From NCBI GenBank assembly GCA_902591665.1, contig CACJBO010000001.1, forward strand, positions 18,116-82,115: a DNA stretch of 64,000 bases. Reading direction: 5' to 3'. The position numbers were made by a program, and so were the translations under genes. This document shows, piece after piece, positions 19,699 to 28,793 of the stretch. The notes below the pieces were generated by a model. It was not told the origin of the DNA. It searched no databases and worked only from the letters and a program-made list of their open reading frames with translations. The DNA is from an uncultured SAR86 cluster bacterium. Its GTDB lineage: Bacteria > Pseudomonadota > Gammaproteobacteria > Magnimaribacterales > D2472. The stretch's first letter is position 1; every line of letters starts with the position of its first letter.

Positions 19699-20604
19699 AT
19701 GAGTTATGAAGAAGGATATGCAGAAAATAATGGTATAAAAATATTTTATAGAGATTATGGTCCAAAGAATGCTATTCCAATTCTCATGGTCCATGGGCTT
19801 GGAGCACAATTAGTTCATTGGCCTGAACATCTAATAGATTTTCTGATAGAAAATAATTACAGGCCAATTACTTTTGATAATAGAGATTCTGGGCTATCAA
19901 CAAGATTTAAAAAGAAACCATCAATTGTTTTAGGTTATCTAAGATATTTTTTTAGATTGCCAATAAGATCTGAATATACTTTAAATGATATGGCAAGAGA
20001 CGGTATAAATGTTTTAGATCATTTGAACATCAATCAAGCACATGTAATAGGTACTTCTATGGGAGGCATGATTAGCCAAATTATTTGTTCTAAATATCCT
20101 AAACGTGTGAAAACTTTTACCCTGATAGCTTCAACAGCATCTGTACCAGGACCTTTGAATGGAGCTACAAAAGAGGTGCGAGATATGATGGTTAGTCGAT
20201 CAAAGACCACAAACCCAACTATGGATGAGGTATATCAAAGAGAACTGAAATGGGTTGGACTAATTGGAATGGAGGGCAAAGAGTTAGATACTCCTAAATT
20301 TAAACAAGATACTATAAATAATTTTAATAGAATTAAAAATGTTAAAGATGGATTTGGTTATGCTAGACAGCTTACAGCAATACTGTCTTCAAAAAATAGA
20401 ATTAAAAAAGTTAAATCAATTAAAGCAAAAACACTTCTAATTCACGGAGAGAAAGATCCAGTGTTGAATGTTAAAAACTCTTATTCAATGAATAAGCTCA
20501 TTCCAGATAGCGAGTTAATTGTTATCCCAAACATGCGCCATTTAATTGAAGAAGAAATTCTTGATCAATTTAAAGAAAAACTAAAAATTCACCTTAAGAC
20601 TTAA
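19699..20604 (+). CDS. Alpha/beta hydrolase
   Basis: This 301-aa hydrolase has the oxyanion segment MVHGLGAQLVHWP, the nucleophile elbow GTSMGGM, an acid in HGEKDPVLN and a late His in IPNMRHLIEEE. This is the complete Ser-Asp-His triad of an esterase, lipase or thioesterase. I chose the ATG at 19699, which starts MSYEEGYAENNG; an upstream GTG at 19663 adds 12 residues without a ribosome site. It is divergent from the symporter and overlaps the tail of the LhgO-like gene by 11 bases. Its substrate is unclear; the family also holds bacterial carboxylesterases and lactonases. Confidence 0.85.
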   Translation: MSYEEGYAENNGIKIFYRDYGPKNAIPILMVHGLGAQLVHWPEHLIDFLIENNYRPITFDNRDSGLSTRFKKKPSIVLGYLRYFFRLPIRSEYTLNDMARDGINVLDHLNINQAHVIGTSMGGMISQIICSKYPKRVKTFTLIASTASVPGPLNGATKEVRDMMVSRSKTTNPTMDEVYQRELKWVGLIGMEGKELDTPKFKQDTINNFNRIKNVKDGFGYARQLTAILSSKNRIKKVKSIKAKTLLIHGEKDPVLNVKNSYSMNKLIPDSELIVIPNMRHLIEEEILDQFKEKLKIHLKT

Positions 20605-21691
20605 TTAAATTAAGCACATGTTTTCCTATGGAAAGACAACTTGTTACACCTGGACTTTCAACTCCTTGAATATTTATAAGTCCATCAACCCCATGATCCC
20701 TGAAACTCTTTATAGAAAAATCCTTCATGGTTTCATTAAAACTTTGTAATTTAGGTCTTATACCAACATAATCAGGATGAAGTTTTGCAGAGTCTATCTG
20801 GGGCCAATATTGTTTTATAGATTCAATAAATGTACTTTTTAAACTCTCATCAAAACTAAAATCAATTTCATCAACCCAGGTTATATCTGGTCCAAATCTT
20901 ATCTGACCAGATAAATCAAAACCCACATGCAGGCCTGAAGAAAACTCATTTGCAAGTGGGTATACCAAAGTGGTGAATGGGTGATTTCCATTGTATTTAA
21001 AATAATGGCCTTTTGCATATTTTATAGAAGAGAAATGTCCTTCATCTAAGACATCAATTTTTTGTGAGATCATATCTGAATATAAGCCTGAAGCATTAAC
21101 GAGATAGCGAGTATCTATTTCATAGCTACTGCCATCGTTGCATATGATTTTAAAACCATGTTCAATCTTTTCAGCTGCAATGAAGTTTGTGTTGAATGAA
21201 ATTAAACCGCCGTTATGCTGAATATCACCCTCCAATGCGCTAATAAGCTCAGGCACATCAATTATTCCTGTGTTAGGAGAAAAAATCGCTTCTTCTATTT
21301 TTAAATCTGGATAGATCTCTTTCATTTTTCTATTAGAAAAAAGATCAACCTCAACTAAATTTTTAATTCCTTGATTATAAATTTTATGCAATTTTTCTAT
21401 GTCATTTTTATGTGATGCGATTATATATTTGCCAATTTTTTTATGATTGATTCTTTTGAGATTGGCATACTCATAAAGTAGCTTATTGCCTGAAACACAA
21501 AATTTAGTTTTAAATGAATTTTCTGGGTAATAAATTCCAGCATGAATAACTCCAGAATTTCTTGAGGAGATACCCTCGCCTGCTCTTGATTCTTGTTCTA
21601 GAACAACAACAGAATATCCTTGTTCGCTGCAAAATTTTGCAATTGATAAACCAACTACGCCAGCGCCTATTATGGTTACATCAAAAAACAT
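20594..21691 (-). CDS. FAD-dependent L-2-hydroxyglutarate oxidase-like protein
   Basis: This 365-aa flavoprotein of the DAO family is closest in pattern to LhgO/L2HGDH. It has the FAD-binding loop IIGAGVVGLSIA at residues 7-18, then SSRNSGVIHAGIYY, where the LhgO family carries its flavin and substrate contacts, and GIIDVPELISAL. A late GVESPGVTSCLSIG closes the FAD site. Expected reaction: oxidation of L-2-hydroxyglutarate to 2-oxoglutarate, a metabolite-repair role, with electrons passed to quinone. The length is a little below E. coli LhgO (422 aa). Other alpha-hydroxy acid oxidases of the same fold remain possible. Confidence 0.75.
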   Translation of the reverse strand: MFFDVTIIGAGVVGLSIAKFCSEQGYSVVVLEQESRAGEGISSRNSGVIHAGIYYPENSFKTKFCVSGNKLLYEYANLKRINHKKIGKYIIASHKNDIEKLHKIYNQGIKNLVEVDLFSNRKMKEIYPDLKIEEAIFSPNTGIIDVPELISALEGDIQHNGGLISFNTNFIAAEKIEHGFKIICNDGSSYEIDTRYLVNASGLYSDMISQKIDVLDEGHFSSIKYAKGHYFKYNGNHPFTTLVYPLANEFSSGLHVGFDLSGQIRFGPDITWVDEIDFSFDESLKSTFIESIKQYWPQIDSAKLHPDYVGIRPKLQSFNETMKDFSIKSFRDHGVDGLINIQGVESPGVTSCLSIGKHVLNLIKS

Positions 21692-21833
21692 ATCTAGATC
21701 ACTAGATCAAAGGAATCAAAGGTATGTTGCAGGAAGATATAAAAAATAGACTAAATAGTATTAATAACTTCATAGTTTGATTCTGCCACAATACCAGCAT
21801 AGATATAAATATATTTTTTGTTTTATAAATAAA

Positions 21834-21854
21834 AAGAGCCCTTAAAGGGCTCTT
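21834..21854 (-). terminator. Rho-independent terminator of the DmdA-like gene
   Basis: AAGAGCCCTT and AAGGGCTCTT form a 21-nt perfect palindrome. On the minus strand it is followed by TTTTTATTTAT. It lies 20 bases beyond the stop of the DmdA-like gene. This is the clearest intrinsic terminator in the window. Confidence 0.85.
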
Positions 21855-21873
21855 AATATTTAATAGCTAGAAA

Positions 21874-23178
21874 CTATTCGGCAAAGTCTAACCCTTTAGC
21901 GGCTTCAACTTCTCGCTTGTTAGGATTCACAGACTCCCTGAATGGCACATCTACAATTTCTGCATCAACTGAGACTCCTGGAGTTTCTGAATATTCATCA
22001 GGAAGTTTAACTTTGTATTTAGTTCCTACTTCCGAAGCCTCCCATGGCACCCATGCAAGAGCAATATTGGTCTCTAATTCAGGCGACCACCAAGGAGATG
22101 TTACATAACCTACTTCTTTATCCTCAGTATCTGTAACCAACCAAAAATCAGGAGCATAGTTTGTAATCTCTTTTCCTCCAAGAGTAATACCAACCATCTT
22201 CATTTTAAATGGTGCATTTCCTTCATCAATTATTGCTCTTTGTCTTTCAAGTTCCTCTTTACCAATATAATCAGATTTTTTATTACGAGGCACTTGATAG
22301 CTCAGGTTAACTTGAAATGGTGAGGTCTCATGATCGAGATCTTGTCCCCAAGATAGAATACCAGCAGCAATTCTGCGATGATGAGCAGGAGCAATAACCA
22401 TTAAACCAAACTCCTCACCTGCTTCAAGCACTGCATTCCACATTTTTTCAGCATTTGCATGAGCATCACGAACATAGATCTCATAACCTTTTTCACCAGT
22501 GAAGCCAGTTTGACTTATAACACAGTCAGCTCCACCAACTTTACATTCCATGAGTCCATAGTAAGGAATTTCTCTAAGCTCTTCCCCTGCAAGTTTTGCC
22601 ATCAAGTCTTCAGATAATGGGCCTTGAATTTGAACAGGACATACATCTATTTCATCAATCTCAACATCATATTTTTTAGTAACATTTACACCTTGTAACC
22701 AAAGTAAGAGATCGCTATCTGATATTGAGAACCAAAATTCATCCTCTGATAGTCTCAATAAAACCGGGTCATTAAGAACCCCGCCTTTTTCATTACATAA
22801 GATGGCATATTTACCATGCATTGGTTCAATCTTTGTAGCATCACGAGTTATCACATAATCCGTAAAAGCCTCGGCATCTGGACCTTTAACTCTTATCTGT
22901 CTTTCAACAGCAACGTTCCACATTGTTACTCTATTCACAAGGGCTTCATACTCAACCATAGCTCCGCCATCTTCTGGCTTTACATAACCTCTAGGGTGAT
23001 AGATGCGATTATAAACTGTAGCTCTCCAGCAACCAGCTTCATGAGATAGATGCCAGAAAGGCGACTTTCTTACTCGTGTGGAAATTAAAAGCTCTGTCTT
23101 AGTTGGCCCACTTTGTCTAAGATTTATTGGAACCACTCTATCGCTTTGATCAACACTTGGATGATTAGGATTTGTCAT
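21874..23178 (-). CDS. DmdA/GcvT-like folate-dependent methyltransferase
   Basis: This 434-aa protein of the aminomethyltransferase fold resembles the marine DMSP demethylase DmdA more than GcvT in places: NDPVLLRLSEDEFWFSISDS followed by DLLLWLQG, and VQIQGPLSEDLMAKL. It could move a methyl group from DMSP, dimethylglycine, glycine betaine or a similar compound to tetrahydrofolate in the cytoplasm. It is longer than SAR11 DmdA (about 369 aa), mainly at the N terminus and in the central KKSDYIGKEELERQ region. No glycine-cleavage genes are nearby, arguing against GcvT. A strong AAGGGGGGT ribosome site precedes ATG 23178. It has its own terminator, so it is probably monocistronic. The substrate is uncertain. 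Confidence 0.7.
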   Translation of the reverse strand: MTNPNHPSVDQSDRVVPINLRQSGPTKTELLISTRVRKSPFWHLSHEAGCWRATVYNRIYHPRGYVKPEDGGAMVEYEALVNRVTMWNVAVERQIRVKGPDAEAFTDYVITRDATKIEPMHGKYAILCNEKGGVLNDPVLLRLSEDEFWFSISDSDLLLWLQGVNVTKKYDVEIDEIDVCPVQIQGPLSEDLMAKLAGEELREIPYYGLMECKVGGADCVISQTGFTGEKGYEIYVRDAHANAEKMWNAVLEAGEEFGLMVIAPAHHRRIAAGILSWGQDLDHETSPFQVNLSYQVPRNKKSDYIGKEELERQRAIIDEGNAPFKMKMVGITLGGKEITNYAPDFWLVTDTEDKEVGYVTSPWWSPELETNIALAWVPWEASEVGTKYKVKLPDEYSETPGVSVDAEIVDVPFRESVNPNKREVEAAKGLDFAE

Positions 23179-23353
23179 ATTTACCCCCCTTGTAAATTAT
23201 TAACATTTACCAAATTAAACGACATTTTTTTATCTTTGTAAATCAAAATATTTTGATAATTTATGCCTAAAAAAATGACAAAATTTTTAGTAAAAAAAAT
23301 CAAAATAAATTACTATTATTGGATGTAAATAAACAATAGGTTATAAAAATTCT

Positions 23354-23821
23354 ATGCATAAAAAATATCTTAATTTTGTAATTTTTTCACTGGCATTATT
23401 AATGTTCCAGCATAAATCTATTGCTGATACGGACACTAAGACAATGCTATTAACTCATAAAACACCAACATGCGGTTGTTGTAAAGAATGGGTTAAACAT
23501 GCAAAAGAAAAAGGCTTTAATGTTCATACACAAGATCATCAAAACCTTGAAGGTATTAAAAAAATGTATGCTATCAAGCCAGAATATAGATCTTGTCATA
23601 CAACCGTATCTACAAATGGTTTTATTTTCGAGGGTCATATACCAGTAAAGTACATAACCCAATTTTTATCAGAAGATCATCCTAATGCCATAGGTTTATC
23701 AGTACCAGGAATGCCCTTAGGGTCACCTGGCATGGAGTTTGATGATAGGTTTACACCTTATGACGTGCTTATCTTATATAAAGATGGATCGAGTAAAGTA
23801 TTCGCAGAAGTAAGGAATTAA
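23354..23821 (+). CDS. DUF411 secreted metal-binding protein
   Basis: This 155-aa protein has a signal peptide (residues 1-24) and the DUF411 core. That core comprises TPTCGCCKEWVKHAKEKGF with a CxCC motif, a further Cys-His in YRSCHTTV, EGHIPVKYI, and a Met-rich PGMPLGSPGMEF loop. Family members occur with copper or silver resistance genes and are thought to bind metal in the periplasm. No copper genes are adjacent here. It is divergent from the DmdA-like gene across 175 bases of AT-rich intergenic DNA and ends 8 bases before the convergent tandem DsbA-like gene. Confidence 0.85.
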   Translation: MHKKYLNFVIFSLALLMFQHKSIADTDTKTMLLTHKTPTCGCCKEWVKHAKEKGFNVHTQDHQNLEGIKKMYAIKPEYRSCHTTVSTNGFIFEGHIPVKYITQFLSEDHPNAIGLSVPGMPLGSPGMEFDDRFTPYDVLILYKDGSSKVFAEVRN

Positions 23822-23829
23822 TAAATTGC

Positions 23830-25179
23830 TTATGAATTAAGCCTTTTGTTTATTTCTTCTTTTAGAAGCCACATTCTATCCTGGCCCCACACATAGAATG
23901 GATTATCATCATTTGCATCTGTTATTTTGAAACTAGGCACACCCCAACAATTACCTGAGTACATGTCTTTTAAATTATCATCTAAAACTTTTTTCCAATC
24001 ATTGCTTCCTAGTTTTTTAGAGATAATATTCCAATCAAGACCAAGCTTTTCAACTGTAGACTTTAGATAGTCATCCTCTCCAATATTAATCCCATCGTAA
24101 AATGAGGCTTGAAGTAATTCATTAATGTACTCAAAACCTTTTCCAGCCTCATTAATAATTGGGAATATAGAATAAGCTTTCCTAGCTGGCTTTCCTAATG
24201 GAGAATAAATCTTACCAATTGGATTATTCTTTTTTAGCCCCTCTCTTGCAGCATCAGAAATAATGTATTTAGCTTTAAAATTTGGAATAGTCATTTTGCG
24301 CATTAGCATTGGTAAAACGGGTTTGGTTATTAGATTAATTGGGTACCCATCTTTTATTTCTTGCACACCTGTTACGCTGACAAAAGTATATGGGCTATTT
24401 AAAGATGGGTAATAGTAAAGATTAAATTTATATTCACTTTCAAGTTTATCTGGTGCTTTTAAATTTGGAACACAAACAGACTCATTCATTGAATCTTTTC
24501 TTAAACCTAATTCATCTAATCTCTCTTCGAGATGATTAATTCTATCAACTCCCCAGTAAAGCTCTTTTCCATAAAAAAAAGCTGATCCAAAATAGTAATC
24601 TTTATCGTCTCTTATTGTATTCCCTTGCTCTAATTTTTTTAAAACTTCATCAGGAGTTGCCTTATGTTTTGTTGAAAGCTCTTCTAAAGTTTTTTGATCA
24701 TGAGACCATAATGCTTTACTAACTTTTTTGGCAAGGGAGGTAAAATCCGACTCATCTGCTGCAGTCAAAATAGAATTAGCTAAATTAACCAAATTTTTTT
24801 CTGGATAGGTCTGTGATGAAAATGCCACACCATAATAATCTGCAATACGGTTTACATCTCTTAAACAATAATCACCATATAAAGTTGGCTCATGAACAGT
24901 TTCGGGATTTTCTTCACCAACAAGAACAGGCTTTAACAAAACATCAAATGTAGAAGCAATTTTTTCAACGTACTCAACTGTCAGGGCTGAATAAGGATCA
25001 TCAACTTTATGAAAATAAACAACGGTATGTGACTCTTGTGATTCTTGCCTCTCAGCCTCAAATGCAACTCGTGCCTTTTTAATGAGATCATAGCTTGCAT
25101 AGGTATTCATAACTTTATTTCTTACCTTTGCAAAAATTGTTCGGCGAGACATAAAATTCATAAAAGCTTTTGAAATCAT
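23830..25179 (-). CDS. Tandem HCCA-isomerase/DsbA-fold protein
   Basis: This 449-aa protein seems to hold two thioredoxin-like domains of the 2-hydroxychromene-2-carboxylate isomerase / GST-kappa type. The first starts at about residue 52 (VVYFHKVDDPYSALT), and the second at about 250 (FNLYYYPSLNSPYTFVSV). It ends with the family signature GNCWGVPSFKI then FYVWGQDRMWLL. Related enzymes use glutathione to isomerise aromatic compounds. Most family members have one domain of about 200 aa, so the duplication is unusual. The neighbours (Old Yellow Enzyme, GST) suggest xenobiotic or aromatic metabolism. The reaction is unknown. Confidence 0.75.
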   Translation of the reverse strand: MISKAFMNFMSRRTIFAKVRNKVMNTYASYDLIKKARVAFEAERQESQESHTVVYFHKVDDPYSALTVEYVEKIASTFDVLLKPVLVGEENPETVHEPTLYGDYCLRDVNRIADYYGVAFSSQTYPEKNLVNLANSILTAADESDFTSLAKKVSKALWSHDQKTLEELSTKHKATPDEVLKKLEQGNTIRDDKDYYFGSAFFYGKELYWGVDRINHLEERLDELGLRKDSMNESVCVPNLKAPDKLESEYKFNLYYYPSLNSPYTFVSVTGVQEIKDGYPINLITKPVLPMLMRKMTIPNFKAKYIISDAAREGLKKNNPIGKIYSPLGKPARKAYSIFPIINEAGKGFEYINELLQASFYDGINIGEDDYLKSTVEKLGLDWNIISKKLGSNDWKKVLDDNLKDMYSGNCWGVPSFKITDANDDNPFYVWGQDRMWLLKEEINKRLNS

Positions 25180-25287
25180 ATTAATTAATTTTTAATAAGT
25201 ATTGTTTAAAAAGGATGCCACAACTAAAAGTTTTAACAAAATATTTGTTCTATAGATTTATTAGCAGCTAATGTGCAGATTAAAATA

Positions 25288-26592
25288 TTAGTTATTATCT
25301 AAATAATCTTTTATAGCAAGCTTGTCTGCTTTCATATCAGCTCTAAAGGCATTAAAAAGCTTTTGTTTATGATTGGGCATAAGACCTCTAGCCATATTTT
25401 TAATTTGTTGATAAAACCAAGCCATAGCGCCAAACGCATTGATAACTTTAATTATCGTAAATGGGCTTGATGGAGAGAGAATTGAAGGACCTAAAGATAG
25501 AGTCTTTTCAAAACTAGGAAGAACATCTAACTCTTCCGCTATCATTTTTTTAACACAATAAGGGTCTACACATAAAGGTCTTCCAATACCAACGATCTGA
25601 CAAACATTACTTTGCAGAGCATCCTCAATACCTTCTCTGGTTCTAAAACCGCCTGTTACCATCAGAGGCAAAGAAACTGCTTTTCTGATATCTTGTGCAT
25701 ATTCAAGAAAATAAGCCTCTCTTGCAATTGTACTTTCTTTTCTTTGCTCGCTTCTTTTTGGATTAATGGTTAAATCATCAACACCTATTAGTTTTGGTTG
25801 CTCATAGGTACCACCTGAAATTTCTATGATATCTACACCAGCATTTTCTAGCATTTGAGCAACCTGAATACTTTCATCAGGAGTGAACCCACCCTTTTGA
25901 AAATCTGTAGAATTTAATTTAACTGAAATAGGGAAATCCTCTCCAACTTCCTTTCTGCATTTATTAATTATTTCTAAATGAACCCTAGCCCTATTTTCAA
26001 TACTGCCGCCCCAGGCATCAGTTCTATTATTGATATCAGGTGATAAAAACTCTGATAAAAGATAGCCATGGGCTGAATGAAATTGAACGCCAGTAAAGCC
26101 TGTTTCCCTTGCAATTTTTGCAGTAAAAACAAATCTATCTATTACATCAAGAATATTTTCTTCTGTCATGGGCGTTGGGGCGCCATAATTCTTACCAGGA
26201 ATTTTTAATCCAATATTTGATGGAGCCAAGGGTGAAGAATTAATTTCACCTGGTGTTTGCCTTCCTGCATGTGAAATTTGCATCCATAACTGTGTATTAT
26301 CTTTTGTTCCTGCTGCTGACCATGCTTTAAGAGCATCATACTGATCTTTATAGTTATTCTGATCTATAACAACATTTGCAGGACCTTCAATGTTTCGTCG
26401 ATCAACCTGAACATTACCAGTTAACAAAATACCAATATCGCCATCGGCCCATCTATCATATAGATTTGCATGTCCTTGATGGGCTAAATTATTACCTTTA
26501 GCAATTCGTTCTGTCATAGCTGCTTTGCAAACACGATTTTTAACTATCTGGCCACAAGGCAGGGTAAAAGATTGATTCATCAAGCTAGACAT
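25288..26592 (-). CDS. NADH:flavin oxidoreductase, Old Yellow Enzyme family
   Basis: This 434-aa FMN enzyme of the OYE/2,4-dienoyl-CoA reductase TIM-barrel family has FTLPCGQIVKNRVCKAAMTE at the start, then LWMQISHAGRQTP, GFTGVQFHSAHGYLLSEFLS and NNRTDAWGGSIENR, all family signatures. It probably reduces activated C=C bonds of enones with NAD(P)H. No iron-sulfur or second FAD domain is present, unlike FadH. I chose ATG 26592 with GGGGGAAA seven bases upstream, not the TTG at 26607. It is divergent from the CPBP gene. The substrate is unknown. Confidence 0.88.
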   Translation of the reverse strand: MSSLMNQSFTLPCGQIVKNRVCKAAMTERIAKGNNLAHQGHANLYDRWADGDIGILLTGNVQVDRRNIEGPANVVIDQNNYKDQYDALKAWSAAGTKDNTQLWMQISHAGRQTPGEINSSPLAPSNIGLKIPGKNYGAPTPMTEENILDVIDRFVFTAKIARETGFTGVQFHSAHGYLLSEFLSPDINNRTDAWGGSIENRARVHLEIINKCRKEVGEDFPISVKLNSTDFQKGGFTPDESIQVAQMLENAGVDIIEISGGTYEQPKLIGVDDLTINPKRSEQRKESTIAREAYFLEYAQDIRKAVSLPLMVTGGFRTREGIEDALQSNVCQIVGIGRPLCVDPYCVKKMIAEELDVLPSFEKTLSLGPSILSPSSPFTIIKVINAFGAMAWFYQQIKNMARGLMPNHKQKLFNAFRADMKADKLAIKDYLDNN

Positions 26593-26699
26593 TTGAATTT
26601 CCCCCAATTACAAGAATGTAATGTATTAATCTAATTTGTTTATATTATTTGTATTCTTTGTAAATTGAAAGATGAAATTATTTAATATATGTTAAAAAT

Positions 26700-27443
26700 A
26701 TGAACATTTCTTCAGGGAAGAATTATCATCCTGTCTCCGCTATCCTACTGTCACTAGCTGTATTTTTTATTCCTTTGCTGTTTCTATATTTTGTGCTTGG
26801 TATTGTTTATGGACTTGATGATTCAGATACCTTAAAAAATCTTCTTCAGCAAAATGAAGTTAGTCTTAATTCTTATGGAACAGATATTTTGATCTATCCC
26901 ATCGAAGATAATGTAATGTATTTACTATCTGTTCCATTACAAGTTTTATTTATTTCTTGGTTGTTGAGGAGAAAAAGTATTGATCCAGTCCATAGTCTTG
27001 GATTAAATTTTTTTGATCGCAAGGCGTTTATATATGCAGTAGTTCTATGGATTTTATATTTTGCCTTTGCTTCTCTATACGGATATGTGCTTGAAATTGA
27101 AATGCCTAGTGACTTTTTTGAATACTCAAAAGCAGTTCCAGTGTGGATGATAAGTATAGTATTTATAATTGGAGCTCCCATTGCAGAGGAATTATTGTTT
27201 AGAGGATACCTATACTCACAATTAAAAAATACAAAACTGGGTATCAACGGAACTATTTTTTTAACAAGTTTGCTTTGGACAGTGCTGCATGCTCAATATG
27301 ATATTGACATCCTTTTCTCACTATTCTTTTTAGGCTTAGTTCTGGGTTATGTAAGATATAAATATAACTCTGTATACTTAGCTATAGCTATCCATGCTAT
27401 ACATAATATCCAAGCCACAATTTATATTTTATTTTTTACTTAA
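26700..27443 (+). CDS. CPBP family intramembrane glutamic protease
   Basis: This 247-aa polytopic membrane protein has the Abi/CPBP/Rce1 motifs: GAPIAEELLFRGYLY (EExxxR) around residue 155, WTVLHAQYD with a conserved His, and IAIHAIHN near the C terminus. These Glu and His residues form the active site of Rce1-type proteases. Bacterial members act in prenyl-protein-like processing or bacteriocin immunity, and most have unknown substrates. It has about seven hydrophobic helices. No bacteriocin-like peptide gene was seen beside it. Confidence 0.85.
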   Translation: MNISSGKNYHPVSAILLSLAVFFIPLLFLYFVLGIVYGLDDSDTLKNLLQQNEVSLNSYGTDILIYPIEDNVMYLLSVPLQVLFISWLLRRKSIDPVHSLGLNFFDRKAFIYAVVLWILYFAFASLYGYVLEIEMPSDFFEYSKAVPVWMISIVFIIGAPIAEELLFRGYLYSQLKNTKLGINGTIFLTSLLWTVLHAQYDIDILFSLFFLGLVLGYVRYKYNSVYLAIAIHAIHNIQATIYILFFT

Positions 27444-27510
27444 TGGTCATATTCCTGCATTATTGAAGTTATTTTTTAATAATAATTAATATTCGGTATA
27501 GATTTTTATT

Positions 27511-28608
27511 ATGTTCAATGGTCCAGCAATCTTATATGGCTCTAGTATTTCTTATTTTACTGGCAAAATGGAAAATTACTTCAGGGTTAGAAACATACCT
27601 TATAAAAGAATAGTTGCTCCTTATCCAGCTTTTGAAAAACAAATGAAGCAGAAGGTTGGCATTCATCAAATGCCAGCAGTAGTATTGCCAGATGGGAGAT
27701 GGATGACTGATACCACAAAAATGATTGAGTGGTTTGAATCAAAACTAGATAAACCATCAATCATTCCCAATGATCCAGTTCAGGCTTATATTAGTTATTT
27801 AATTGAAGATTGGGCTGATGAGTGGTGGTGGCGACCAGCAATGCATTACCGATGGTATTATAAAGAAGGAGCTAATTTTGCATCTGATCGTTTAGCAACC
27901 GAACTTTTAGGATCAATGCCAGCTCCACATTTTCTTAAGAAAAAATTTCTTACCCGAAGACAAAGAAACGGTTATACAGTTGGCGATGGTGTTTCCAAAG
28001 AAAATATTGATGCTATTGAGAATAATGTTAAAACTCTATTTAAAAATTTAGAAAATATTTTCTCTAAAAGAACATTCATTCTTGGCGATATTCCATCTCT
28101 TGCAGATATTGGTTTATCTGGCCCATTTTTTCGACACTTCGCTCTTGATCCTGTTCCTTTTAAAATTATTGGAAGTGAGGCTCCCTCAATTCTTAGTTGG
28201 CTTAATTCTTTATGGAATACAAAACTACCTTCTCAAGAATATAACTACTTAGATAATATTCCTGAAGACTTGGAACCCTTTCTCAAAGAGATAGGAAAAA
28301 CTTATCTACCGTATTTATGTGCTAACGTTGACGCTGTTTCAAAAAATCAAAGTTTTTTTGAATTTCAGTCTGATGACATGCATTTTTTAAAAGCAAGATA
28401 TTCTCAATATAGGGTTTGGTGTCTAAAGGAGCTTCAAGATAAATATCATCAGATACCAGAAGACAGAAAAGAAGAAACAAGAAAATTGCTTACCAAATAT
28501 GGATGCTGGGAACCATTATGGAGGTATCAAGATTTACCTATGGATACCGCGCAAGAAGAAAGGCTACCATTCTGGGCAGATAGAAAAATGATTGGGGTTA
28601 ATGAGTAA
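27511..28608 (+). CDS. Glutathione S-transferase family protein
   Basis: This 365-aa protein has an N-terminal thioredoxin-like GST domain (residues 1-80: ILYGSSISYFTGKMENYFRV, then HQMPAVVLPDGRWMTDT, with the cis-Pro and the usual Ser/Thr glutathione contact). An all-helical C-terminal domain includes ILGDIPSLADIGLSGPFFRH at about residue 200. It is longer than typical GSTs (about 220 aa), with 120 extra residues at the C terminus ending in a Trp-rich segment. It is probably cytosolic glutathione-dependent chemistry; the substrate is unknown. tRNA-Ile follows 3 bases downstream on the other strand. Confidence 0.82.
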   Translation: MFNGPAILYGSSISYFTGKMENYFRVRNIPYKRIVAPYPAFEKQMKQKVGIHQMPAVVLPDGRWMTDTTKMIEWFESKLDKPSIIPNDPVQAYISYLIEDWADEWWWRPAMHYRWYYKEGANFASDRLATELLGSMPAPHFLKKKFLTRRQRNGYTVGDGVSKENIDAIENNVKTLFKNLENIFSKRTFILGDIPSLADIGLSGPFFRHFALDPVPFKIIGSEAPSILSWLNSLWNTKLPSQEYNYLDNIPEDLEPFLKEIGKTYLPYLCANVDAVSKNQSFFEFQSDDMHFLKARYSQYRVWCLKELQDKYHQIPEDRKEETRKLLTKYGCWEPLWRYQDLPMDTAQEERLPFWADRKMIGVNE

Positions 28609-28611
28609 AAA

Positions 28612-28688
28612 TGGTGGGCCCGGGAGGACTCGAACCTCCGACCAATGGATTATGAGTCCACTGCTCTAACCAACTGAGCTACAGGCCC
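28612..28688 (-). tRNA. tRNA-Ile2 (anticodon CAT, to be lysidine-modified)
   Basis: The 77-nt minus-strand cloverleaf has acceptor stem GGGCCTG against CGGGCCC, D arm AGCTCAGTTGGTTAGAGC, anticodon arm GTGGACTCATAATCCAT, T arm GGAGGTTCGAGTCCTCC and encoded CCA. The CAT anticodon could mean Met, but the GGACTCATAATCC arm and the TTGGTCG variable region match tRNA-Ile2 genes (as in E. coli ileX), whose C34 is converted to lysidine by TilS to read AUA. AUA is common in this AT-rich genome. Elongator Met is the alternative. Confidence 0.85.
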
Positions 28689-28793
28689 TTTCAATCGATG
28701 ATATCGACTAAAGAACGAGCAATTATATAAGAATATATAATTTAGGGAAGCTTTTATCTCTTGAGAATTTTTGAAATACGTTATTATTAGCAA

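Noticed and set aside
19617..19809. Longer N terminus for the sugar symporter
   Set aside because: It would add 64 residues without family similarity and overlap the divergent hydrolase; the ATG at 19617 matches the family start.
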